Assembly: GCA_021842405.1 (NCBI GenBank)
Contig: JAKBZR010000030.1
Span: 1 to 34,578 of the forward strand
Length of the DNA: 34,578 bases
DNA from: a bacterium
GTDB lineage: Bacteria; Armatimonadota; Chthonomonadetes; Chthonomonadales; JAMCWF01
Reading direction: 5' to 3'
Made by a program: the position numbers and the translations under genes. Shown piece by piece: positions 25,018 to 31,158 of the stretch. The notes below the pieces were generated by a model. The model was not told where the DNA came from, did no database searches, and worked only from the letters and a program-made list of their open reading frames with translations. Numbering within the stretch: the first letter of the stretch is position 1; each line of letters begins with the position of its first letter.

Positions 25018-25968
25018 TCAATGTGCAAAGGCACTGGTAATCATGGCAACAACCGCAATAACGAAAGCGGCGCTCATAAATTCACTGATGCGAAACAATC
25101 TCAATTTCGCCAGCGAGGACTCCACCGCAACCAGAAACAGGATGAAGATTAGCATTTTAAGGAGCACCAGCGGGATGGCAAGCAAGACGGCGCTGATTCG
25201 GGTGGTTGCGGCAAGCCCCCAGGGGGTGAGCAGCACGTTTAAAAAGACGATCATCAATACGAAGAACTTCATCCAGCCGCCCCACTTCATCAGGGCGGCG
25301 CCCCGCCCCGAGTACTCCAGCTCTTTCGACTCTTCAATCATGGAGAGCTCGAAATGGCCGGAGGGGTTATCAACCGGTATTCGTCCTTTTTCAGCCAGTA
25401 TCAGCATAATAAATGCGATGAGCAGCAGGATGTGGGAAGGGGTAAAGAAATTGGCGGCTGGCGTCACCCACTTTTGTTGGACGATGAAGGGGATGGTTGA
25501 ATTGGCGACAAAGGATACCGTAAAAAAAACGACCAGGAAGATCGGTTCGGCCAGAAAACCGACCATTCTGGTTCGGCTTGCGCCCATCGCCCCGTAGGGA
25601 TTGCCGGTGTCTATGGCGGCGAGTGCTGCGAAAAAGCCGGCCAGTGCCAGTACGAAACCGGCTCCCACCATATCGGCCATGAAAGCCCAAAAGAGCGGAT
25701 AGTTGGTCAGAACCGGTATCAGCAGCGTCACAAAGATGGGCGCTACAAATACGATATAGGGAGTGACCCTGAAAATCCAGGTGCTCTCATCCGATACGAT
25801 TTCATCTTTCGAAAACAGTTTTCGCAGGTCTCGGTAGGGTTGGAAGATGCTGGGTCCGCGCTTTGACTGCACGATCTCCTTCATGCGGTTCAGCACCCCG
25901 ATCGCCAGCGGCGAAAACCCCATCACCACCAGCACCTGAATCAGGTTATATAGAATGCTGACGCTCAT
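25018..25968 (-). CDS. HyfC/NuoH-like membrane subunit of an Ehr-type complex
   Basis: 316 residues with about eight helices. It carries KSKRGPSIFQPYRDLRKLF-type loop 1 residues (QSKRGPSIFQPYRDLRKLFS) and the acidic loop EKGRIPVDNPSGHFELSMIEE, which corresponds to the quinone-chamber loop of NuoH. It anchors the peripheral arm to the membrane arm. The ATG at 25968 has AGGAG five bases upstream and is the first gene of the six-gene operon. It follows a 260-base leader that contains the fluoride riboswitch. Confidence 0.93.
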   Translation of the reverse strand: MSVSILYNLIQVLVVMGFSPLAIGVLNRMKEIVQSKRGPSIFQPYRDLRKLFSKDEIVSDESTWIFRVTPYIVFVAPIFVTLLIPVLTNYPLFWAFMADMVGAGFVLALAGFFAALAAIDTGNPYGAMGASRTRMVGFLAEPIFLVVFFTVSFVANSTIPFIVQQKWVTPAANFFTPSHILLLIAFIMLILAEKGRIPVDNPSGHFELSMIEESKELEYSGRGAALMKWGGWMKFFVLMIVFLNVLLTPWGLAATTRISAVLLAIPLVLLKMLIFILFLVAVESSLAKLRLFRISEFMSAAFVIAVVAMITSAFAH

Positions 25969-26122
25969 GGTTGCTCCTGGAGGCAAAGATCGGGCGACGA
26001 AGGAAGCTTGTCGTGAGGGAGGCGTTGGGCGTCAATCGGATGCTCCCCATCGGTAAATCGGGTGCTGGAAAGAGGTTTTCCGGATCGCGCGATGGGCGGT
26101 GAAATGAGACGATATGATTCAT
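25946..26122 (-). CDS. Possible 58-residue leader ORF upstream of the HyfC-like gene
   Basis: An ATG at 26122 opens a 58-codon frame that ends at 25946, overlapping the start of the HyfC-like gene by 23 bases. GGAGGA (26139-26134) lies 11 bases upstream, slightly far but strong. The peptide, starting MNHIVSFHRPSRDPE, is polar and resembles no family I know. It may be a leader peptide coupling translation to the first Ehr gene, or chance. Confidence 0.3.
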   Translation of the reverse strand: MNHIVSFHRPSRDPENLFPAPDLPMGSIRLTPNASLTTSFLRRPIFASRSNHERQHSI

Positions 26123-26195
26123 TGAGTTTGGAATCCTCCACTTAAATAATCTCCCCGTGATGATCGTGCATGCCTGCAGCGCAGGTGCAACCCCC

Positions 26196-26232
26196 CCTAC
26201 CGTTTCAAAGGCAAGTTAGCCGTCACGGTAGG
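26196..26232 (-). promoter_or_regulatory. Expression-platform hairpin of the fluoride riboswitch
   Basis: CCTACCGT (26232-26225 on the minus strand) can pair with ACGGTAGG (26203-26196). Its left arm overlaps the last bases of the aptamer pseudoknot strand (GACTCC, 26236-26231), so the stem and the ligand-bound pseudoknot compete. A G-run, not a T-run, follows, so the output may be Rho-dependent or a longer refolding and not a simple terminator. Confidence 0.55.
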
Positions 26233-26273
26233 AGTCATCAGCCTGGGCGATTACTACGGGGGACTCCATCCCC
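26228..26273 (-). ncRNA. Fluoride riboswitch aptamer (crcB motif)
   Basis: Read on the minus strand, GGGGATGGAGTCCCCC (26273-26258) matches the 5' half of the crcB motif: stem P1 GGGG/CCCC flanks AUG and the pseudoknot strand GGAGTC. Downstream GGCTGATGACTCCTAC (26243-26228) matches the 3' half GGCUGAUG-[pseudoknot]-UAC. The pseudoknot strands GGAGTC (26267-26262) and GACTCC (26236-26231) pair perfectly over six bases. The layout parallels the Thermotoga petrophila aptamer. The P3 hairpin is short (GCCCAGGC). These RNAs bind fluoride and raise expression of downstream genes. The next genes on this strand encode the Ehr complex, and from memory formate-hydrogenlyase-like operons are among recorded crcB-motif neighbours. 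Confidence 0.85.
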
Positions 26274-26285
26274 ATTGGTGTAAAC

Positions 26286-26315
26286 AGTATACCCAACCGG
26301 TTGGCGGCAATGCAA
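26286..26315 (-). promoter_or_regulatory. Promoter of the riboswitch-Ehr operon, with palindrome in the spacer
   Basis: TTGCAT (26315-26310), 18 bases, then TATACT (26291-26286) on the minus strand. Transcription would start about 26280, immediately before the aptamer, which supports both calls. The spacer holds a perfect 12-bp palindrome CCAACCGGTTGG (26293-26304), a possible repressor or MerR-type operator. Confidence 0.6.
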
Positions 26316-26351
26316 CGAAAGAGCTCCGTTCTGCGGGAGTGATTTTCGTTC

Positions 26352-26538
26352 GACCCCCACCCCATCCCTCCCCGCAAGCGGGGAGGGCGCCGACCATCTC
26401 CCCCCGCTTGCGGGGGGGATCAAGGGGGGGTGCTACATCCACGCCGTCGCCGAGAAGCTCAACCGCCGCTGGATCGCCTGCGACCTGGGCCGCTTCGCCA
26501 TCCACACTCCCCGCTTGCGGGGGGGATCAAGGGGGGGG
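26352..26538 (+). repeat. Repeat cassette A: hairpin element, methylase fragment, half element
   Basis: A GC-rich double-hairpin element (26352-26430; stems CCCTCCCCGCAAGCGGGGAG and CCCCCCGCTTGCGGGGGG, then GATCAAGGGGGGG) is followed by a piece of DNA-methylase coding sequence (26443-26507). That piece would encode VAEKLNRRWIACDLGRFAIH. A second half element (26508-26538) follows. An almost identical block (cassette B) lies inside the intein at 28581-28768. The methylase piece has no start or stop of its own. Confidence 0.88.
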
Positions 26539-26748
26539 TGACGGCAGGCAGGAGCAGTGAGGTTAGGATAATTACCCAACTTAAGCATCGCATTGAGACC
26601 GTAATCGGACTTGCTCCTAAACTGAAGGTTGAGCAGCGATAAAAGCTGGTTAGGTATATCGTTGTGATGCTCGAAACCTCATGCCTGAGCAGGAATTCCC
26701 CGCTTCTCCGCCGAATGCTACCAAGTAAAAGCGTAATAAGGACACCTT
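26539..26748 (+). other. Leader of the restriction-modification island
   Basis: About 210 bases between cassette A and the Mod start. A run of codons here (ITQLKHRIETVIGLAPKLK) may be a gene remnant, but it has no own start and no family match that I know. AAGGA at about 26737-26741 serves as the ribosome binding site for Mod. No clear promoter was found. Confidence 0.4.
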
Positions 26749-29700
26749 ATGACCGAGATTATCTGGGAAGGCAAGTACGATAAGGATGGCCGAAAGACGG
26801 CGCCGCTGCGGGTGGCGCTGCCGTTTCAAACGGTGGAAACGGTCAACGAGAGCGCCCAGGAGCGGCAGAAGTCGCTCGATTTCTTTGCCCAGGGCCGCAA
26901 CCCCGAATGGCGCAACCGCCTGATCTGGGGCGACAAAAAGTACGTGCTGCCCTCCCTGCTAACGGAGTTCGCCGGCAAGGTGAACCTGATCTATATTGAC
27001 CCGCCCTTCGCCACCGGCGCCGACTTCTCCTACACCGCCACCGTGCCCGATGCGCCCGAAACCGGCGATGGCGGCGCCAGCTTTGTAAAAGAGGCGAGCG
27101 TCATCGAGCAAAAGGCTTACCGGGATACCTGGGGCCGGGGGCTGGATTCTTATCTGGAGTGGTTTTATGAAACGGTGGTGTTTCTGCGGGAGCTACTGGC
27201 GGAAAATGGAAGCATTTATGTGCATTTAGATTATCATATTGCTCACTATGCGAAGGTAGTCATGGATGAGTTCTTTGGAGAACAACAGTTCCTGAATCAT
27301 ATAATTTGGAGTTATCGTAGATGGCCATCTGTATCACAGAACTTCCAAACAATGCATGATGACCTTTTGGTATATGCTAAAAATCGTACTTCGGAACGCA
27401 CTTTCAATATAGAATACGAACAACCGTCAGAAAGTTATATCAAACGATTCAAAGGTAAAACACAGGTTCTAGATCCGGAAACCAAGACTCGAAAAATTAC
27501 GGTTGAAGAACCGACTAAAGGCCTTCCACTCAGGGATGTATGGGACATTTCAATAATTGCCGGCTTCAAGTCGGAACGTGTAAGCTACCCTACCCAAAAA
27601 CCCGAAGCCCTGCTTGAGCGTATCATCAAAGCCTCCTCGAATGAGGGCGACCTGGTGCTGGATTGCTTCTGCGTGAGAAAAGGCACAAAGGTACTGACCC
27701 CCCTTAATCCCCCCGTAAACGGGGGGAGAACTCCCTCCCCGTTTACGGGGAGGGTTGGGGTGGGGTCCACTCCTGATATGCCAGCGGGAGCGCCTGCTGG
27801 GGCATCTCAACGGGTTGGGGAGGGGTCTACTCCTGATATGCCAGCGGGAGCGCCTGCTGGGGCATCTCAACGGGTTGGGGAGGGGTCTACTCCTGATATG
27901 CCAGCGGGAGCGCCTGCTGGGGTATCTCAACGGGTTGGGGTGGGGTCTACTCCAATTGAAAATCTTCAGCCGGGAGATTGGGTGCTCACCCACGACGGCC
28001 GATGCCATCGGGTTGTCGGCATCTATCGTCGGCGCTATCGAGGGCGAATGTTAGGCATTCGGCGCGAAGGGAGCGAGCAGCTTCTTTGGGTCACCCCCGA
28101 TCATCGCGTGCTGGCCAATCGCCGCGTGGCCGCACTGAGTGAGAAGGGAGAGTGGCCCGGAGTTCCGGATGATCATTTCAGCCATGCCCGCGGTATGCGT
28201 CGTGGAATGACCCCGCCTGAAAGACGAGTATGGGAATATCTTCGTTCCGATGGCGCAGGAGTGAAATTTCGAAGACAACATCCCATCGGCCCCTACATTG
28301 CCGACTTTTATGCGCGCCAAGCTGGGCTGGTCGTTGAGGTGGATGGAGCAATAGCGCACGAAAACGCAGAGGCGGCCAATTACGATCGGGAGCGCGACGC
28401 TTTTATGCAGGGTCTTGGCCTACAAGTGCTTCGTTTTACGGCGCGCGAGGTGATGGGGAATTGCGATAAAGTCGCAAAAACGATCGCTGCTGCTTGTCTT
28501 GAACGGGTGCTGGAAGATTTACCCGATAAGCAATGGCGATTCGCGGGCAATTTGCAGCCGGGAGACGTCGTTTACGAATTGACCCCCACCCCATCCCTCC
28601 CCGCAAGCGGGGAGGGCGCCAACCATCTCCCCCCCGCTTGCGGGGGGGATCAAGGGGGGGTGCTACATCTGCCGCCGTCGCCGAGAAGCTCAACCGCCGC
28701 TGGATCGCCTGCGACCTGGGCCGCTTCGCCATCCACACCCCCCGCTTGCGGGGGGGATCAAGGGGGGGTGCTACATCCACGCCGTCTAGTAGCCATAGAA
28801 TCCACGGAAACGGATGAAGAAGTCTACGACCTGCAAATAGAGGGATCTCACTCCTATGTGACCGATGTCTGCGCCGTCCACAACTGCGGCTCCGGCACCA
28901 CCGCCGCCGTTGCCGAAAAGCTCAACCGCCGCTGGATCACCTGCGACCTGGGCCGCTTCGCGATCCATACCACCCGCAAGCGGCTGCTCGGCATACCCAA
29001 CGTGCGCCCCTTCGTGGTGCAAAACCTCGGTAAGTACGAGCGGCAACTCTGGCAAAAGGCGGAGTTCGGCGAGCAGGCGGACGCCACCATCCTTGCCTAC
29101 CGCCGCTTCATCCTCGACCTCTATCACGCCCGCCCCCTCAACGGATACGCCTGGCTGCACGGGCTGAAGAATGGAAGGATGGTGCACGTCGGCGCGGTGG
29201 ATAGCCCGGTCAGCGCCGGCGATGTGACCAACATCGCGGTTGAGTTCCGCCGTGCGATGGGTTCCGGCGAGAGCGCCCCTTCCACTACCGGAATTGATGT
29301 ATTGGGCTGGGACTTCGCCTTTGAGCTGAACGAGGTCGCCCGCCAGCAGGCTCAGCGCGCCAAGATCGAGATGCGGTTCCTGCGCATCCCCCGCGAAGTG
29401 CTGGAGAAGCGGGCGGTGGAGCAGGGCGACATTCGCTTTTTCGAGTTGGCGGCGCTCTCGGTGGAACCCGTTATCCAGGGCCGGGCCGTCACCCTGAAGC
29501 TGACCGACTTCGTGATACCGGTGGACGACGTGCCGGCTGATGTGCAGCAGGCGATCACCCATTGGTCGCAATGGATTGACTACTGGGCGGTGGACTGGGA
29601 TAACCGGAGCGATACCTTTCACAATGAATGGCAGTCCTACCGCACCCGCAAGAGCAACGATCTGCAAAAGCAGGTTGCGCACACCTATGAAGCGCCGGGC

Positions 29701-29778
29701 GAGTACACGGTGGTGGTGAAGGTGATTGATATATTGGGCAACGACACCACCAAAGCGCTGAAAGTGAGGGTGGGGTAA
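26749..29778 (+). CDS. mod: Type III-like DNA methyltransferase (Mod) interrupted by an intein
   Basis: 1009 codons. Exteins are residues 1-307 and 713-1009; joined they give 604 residues, normal for Mod subunits. Catalytic motif IV is NLIYIDPPF (D84-PPF87). A target-recognition region follows (about 170-280), then LVLDCF|CGSGTT, the SAM-binding motif I, placed C-terminally as in beta-class enzymes. The bar marks the intein, residues 308-712. The C-terminal end (HTYEAPGEYTVVVKVIDILG) resembles a PKD-like beta-strand pair. The Res partner lies at 31761-34322. It should methylate adenine (DPPF/DPPY class) in a short asymmetric site and also steer Res cleavage. The start at 26749 has AAGGA six to seven bases upstream. 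Without splicing motif I is broken, so activity should require intein removal. Confidence 0.93.
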   Translation: MTEIIWEGKYDKDGRKTAPLRVALPFQTVETVNESAQERQKSLDFFAQGRNPEWRNRLIWGDKKYVLPSLLTEFAGKVNLIYIDPPFATGADFSYTATVPDAPETGDGGASFVKEASVIEQKAYRDTWGRGLDSYLEWFYETVVFLRELLAENGSIYVHLDYHIAHYAKVVMDEFFGEQQFLNHIIWSYRRWPSVSQNFQTMHDDLLVYAKNRTSERTFNIEYEQPSESYIKRFKGKTQVLDPETKTRKITVEEPTKGLPLRDVWDISIIAGFKSERVSYPTQKPEALLERIIKASSNEGDLVLDCFCVRKGTKVLTPLNPPVNGGRTPSPFTGRVGVGSTPDMPAGAPAGASQRVGEGSTPDMPAGAPAGASQRVGEGSTPDMPAGAPAGVSQRVGVGSTPIENLQPGDWVLTHDGRCHRVVGIYRRRYRGRMLGIRREGSEQLLWVTPDHRVLANRRVAALSEKGEWPGVPDDHFSHARGMRRGMTPPERRVWEYLRSDGAGVKFRRQHPIGPYIADFYARQAGLVVEVDGAIAHENAEAANYDRERDAFMQGLGLQVLRFTAREVMGNCDKVAKTIAAACLERVLEDLPDKQWRFAGNLQPGDVVYELTPTPSLPASGEGANHLPPACGGDQGGVLHLPPSPRSSTAAGSPATWAASPSTPPACGGDQGGVLHPRRLVAIESTETDEEVYDLQIEGSHSYVTDVCAVHNCGSGTTAAVAEKLNRRWITCDLGRFAIHTTRKRLLGIPNVRPFVVQNLGKYERQLWQKAEFGEQADATILAYRRFILDLYHARPLNGYAWLHGLKNGRMVHVGAVDSPVSAGDVTNIAVEFRRAMGSGESAPSTTGIDVLGWDFAFELNEVARQQAQRAKIEMRFLRIPREVLEKRAVEQGDIRFFELAALSVEPVIQGRAVTLKLTDFVIPVDDVPADVQQAITHWSQWIDYWAVDWDNRSDTFHNEWQSYRTRKSNDLQKQVAHTYEAPGEYTVVVKVIDILGNDTTKALKVRVG
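27210..27590 (+). other. AT-rich target-recognition segment of Mod
   Basis: This part of Mod is clearly richer in A/T and in AT-ending codons than the sequence on both sides, while motif IV before and motif I after are GC-rich. It encodes the region between the catalytic motifs (NHIIWSYRRWPSVSQNFQT onward), where target recognition lies in this class. This looks like a domain swapped in by recombination. Confidence 0.6.
27698..27767 (-). repeat. Hairpin element inserted in intein loop, inverted orientation
   Basis: This is the reverse complement of the element at 26352-26430 with TAAA/TTTA in place of CAAG/CTTG in the stem centres: CCCCCCGTAAACGGGGGG and CCCTCCCCGTTTACGGGG. It sits in frame between the first strand of the intein (KVLTP) and PIENLQPGD, where a turn of a few residues is normal. 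Confidence 0.85.
27771..27950 (+). repeat. Three tandem 60-bp repeats inside the intein
   Basis: Units at 27771-27830, 27831-27890 and 27891-27950; the first two are identical and the third has two substitutions. Each contains an imperfect palindrome (ATGCCAGCGG...TGGGGCAT) and keeps the frame, encoding a 20-residue unit built on STPDMPAGAPAGASQRVGEG. Because the length is a multiple of three, copy-number change would not break Mod. Confidence 0.95.
28581..28768 (+). repeat. Repeat cassette B inside the intein
   Basis: Nearly identical to cassette A (26352-26538): full hairpin element 28581-28660, methylase fragment 28671-28736, half element 28737-28768. It lies in frame, but the methylase fragment is read in a different phase here (SSTAAGSPATWAASPSTP). 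It occupies a loop between GDVVYEL and block F. Confidence 0.9.
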
Positions 29779-29780
29779 TT

Positions 29781-30908
29781 ATGCGAAGCAAGAAAATATG
29801 TGACTGGCATCAAATCTTTATCCAACTATGGTATAGCATTGTGGGTGGCATAATAGGTGCAGCCATCGTTATTCTCGTAACTCCTTATCGTCACGGTTTT
29901 ATGCGCGTAGTATCAACTGAGGGAGTCGCTGGCTTGATCGCAACGGTCTGCGGATTACTCGCCGCGTTGCTGGGAATCAGTATTGCAGTCGTATTCGCAA
30001 TCCAATGGGCTTTTCTTGAAGATAAAGTGCAGGGTGCGTTGGAATTAGAAATGGTCGTATTTCAGAAAGAAATTAGAAAAAATATTAATAGTGCAATCCA
30101 TGGGATGGGAGCTTACCTACAGGCTTGGCTACGACCAGGTTTAAATGACGATGAAGTAGATCAAAGGGTGAAGATCGCCTTGAAACACTGGCCGGAAATT
30201 CCAAATGCCGCCGCATATACGAGTAGGTATTTTTGTTTCGAGACGAAAACAAGACGTGGTGGTTTATTCGGGGAGCCAATACCGCCTGAGCAGATCGAGC
30301 GATTAATATGCTTGGCGGAGTATTGGGCGGATGAAGCGTTTAAAGCAAAAGGCACTCATGACCCTGGGCATCCCGAATATGCGAAGGCGCGCACCATCGC
30401 CTTGCGGAAGGAGCCGATGAGCGCGATGGATTATCTGGAGAAGGCTTTCAAACAGAGTGATAACTTTCGCTCTGACGTCCTAGAGCAACAGGTAGAATGG
30501 GATGTGCTTACCGGAATGACCCATGGCGATAAGGATATAAAACTCTTAGATGAACTGTTGGACATGCTCGGACTGAAACGACCGACTGAAGAAGAGGTCA
30601 AGGCGCACTGTGAGAACCGAGATTCATGGCAACGAGCCAGTTTCGACGTTGTACTCAGAGAAAATGGTGACTCCAGTACCATTTTGGTGGAGGGGATATG
30701 CCTTCTCCCTAATGATAATACAATTCAATGGACAATAATTCCATCCAATTCCAAATCAATGTCGGAATATAGAAAAGAATGTCCCGATTCGTCAGAAGTA
30801 GTAAAGTATATATTCAAGAAATACATACCGACCCGTATCAAAGAGCATCCAATATACCCCAGCTTCGGTACCGGGAGTACCTTGAAGAACAACACAGGTG
30901 ACGGGTAA
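29781..30908 (+). CDS. Two-TM membrane protein of unknown function in the R-M island
   Basis: 375 residues, no family recognised. Two hydrophobic helices lie at about 18-36 (WYSIVGGIIGAAIVILVTP) and 46-75 (GVAGLIATVCGLLAALLGISIAVVFAIQWAF). The rest (about 80-375) is a soluble, mostly helical domain rich in acidic residues, with LEYWADEAFKA-like and LDELLDMLGLKRPTEEE helices and a beta-rich end. It starts two bases after the Mod stop, so it is cotranscribed. Its base composition is more AT-rich than Mod. A membrane-anchored helper or abortive effector of the defence island is possible, but nothing in the sequence proves it. Confidence 0.7.
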   Translation: MRSKKICDWHQIFIQLWYSIVGGIIGAAIVILVTPYRHGFMRVVSTEGVAGLIATVCGLLAALLGISIAVVFAIQWAFLEDKVQGALELEMVVFQKEIRKNINSAIHGMGAYLQAWLRPGLNDDEVDQRVKIALKHWPEIPNAAAYTSRYFCFETKTRRGGLFGEPIPPEQIERLICLAEYWADEAFKAKGTHDPGHPEYAKARTIALRKEPMSAMDYLEKAFKQSDNFRSDVLEQQVEWDVLTGMTHGDKDIKLLDELLDMLGLKRPTEEEVKAHCENRDSWQRASFDVVLRENGDSSTILVEGICLLPNDNTIQWTIIPSNSKSMSEYRKECPDSSEVVKYIFKKYIPTRIKEHPIYPSFGTGSTLKNNTGDG

Positions 30909-30933
30909 CCGAACCGTAAAAATATAGGATAGC

Positions 30934-31158
30934 ATGAAGAAATACACGATGCCGATTATTATCGAGAAAGACAAATACGGCTATTATGCGGAATGCCCGG
31001 CTTTACAGGGCTGCTACACGCAAGGAGCCACCTACGAGGAGGCGCTCGCCAACATCAAGGATGCGGTTGCGCTGCATATTCAAGACCGGAGGGCGAAAAG
31101 AGAAAAGATCGAGGTACCGGAGCTAGTGAGCGTGACCACACTGGAAATCGCATCCTGA
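30934..31158 (+). CDS. HicB-family antitoxin-like protein, solitary
   Basis: 74 residues: [22 protein letters not shown] followed by [22 protein letters not shown] is the HicB partial RNase-H-like fold. No C-terminal HTH or RHH DNA-binding domain is present, and no HicA toxin gene is next to it on either strand. Stand-alone HicB-like proteins are common. It starts 25 bases after the membrane-protein gene and overlaps the ORF6N gene by one base (TGATG), so it is part of the same transcript. AGGA stands seven bases before the ATG at 30934. Confidence 0.85.
   Translation: MKKYTMPIIIEKDKYGYYAECPALQGCYTQGATYEEALANIKDAVALHIQDRRAKREKIEVPELVSVTTLEIAS

Larger units (their letters stand above)
27670..28884 (+). 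other. Intein in Mod motif I with a DUF559 nuclease domain
   Basis: 405 residues (308-712). Block A: Cys308 in CVRKGTKVLTP, then, after a repeat insertion, PIENLQPGDWVLTHDG (403-410 region). Block B: VTPDHRVL with Thr449 and His452. Residues 479-583 form a DUF559/Vsr-like PD-(D/E)XK nuclease: MTPPERRVWEYLR (E491), KFRRQHPIGPYIADFY (D519), LVVEVDGAIAH (E530, D532, H537), YDRERDAF, LQVLRF. The Hint fold resumes at WRFAGNLQPGDVV (596-607). Block F: VYDLQIEGSHSYVTD; block G: VHN (711-712) with Cys713 as the +1 residue. All splicing residues are present, so a class 1 intein able to splice is likely. The DUF559 unit replaces the usual LAGLIDADG endonuclease and presumably drives homing. Confidence 0.93.

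Noticed and set aside
18323-25968. Genuine formate hydrogenlyase or hydrogenase-4
   Set aside because: The large subunit lacks the L1 and L2 cysteines for Ni-Fe, so an Ehr-type complex is the better call.
26238-26560. Short ORFs on both strands across the repeat cassette
   Set aside because: They are translations of hairpin repeats and of a methylase fragment without its own start.
27771-27950. CRISPR array
   Set aside because: The 60-bp units are directly joined with no variable spacers, lie inside a coding frame, and no cas gene is present.
26749-29778. Mod read as a frameshifted or fused pair of genes
   Set aside because: The interruption begins with Cys, ends with His-Asn before Cys, and contains Hint blocks in order; an intein explains it without errors.
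30909-31157. Complete HicAB toxin-antitoxin pair
   Set aside because: No HicA-like short dsRBD toxin gene is found on either side; only HicB is present.
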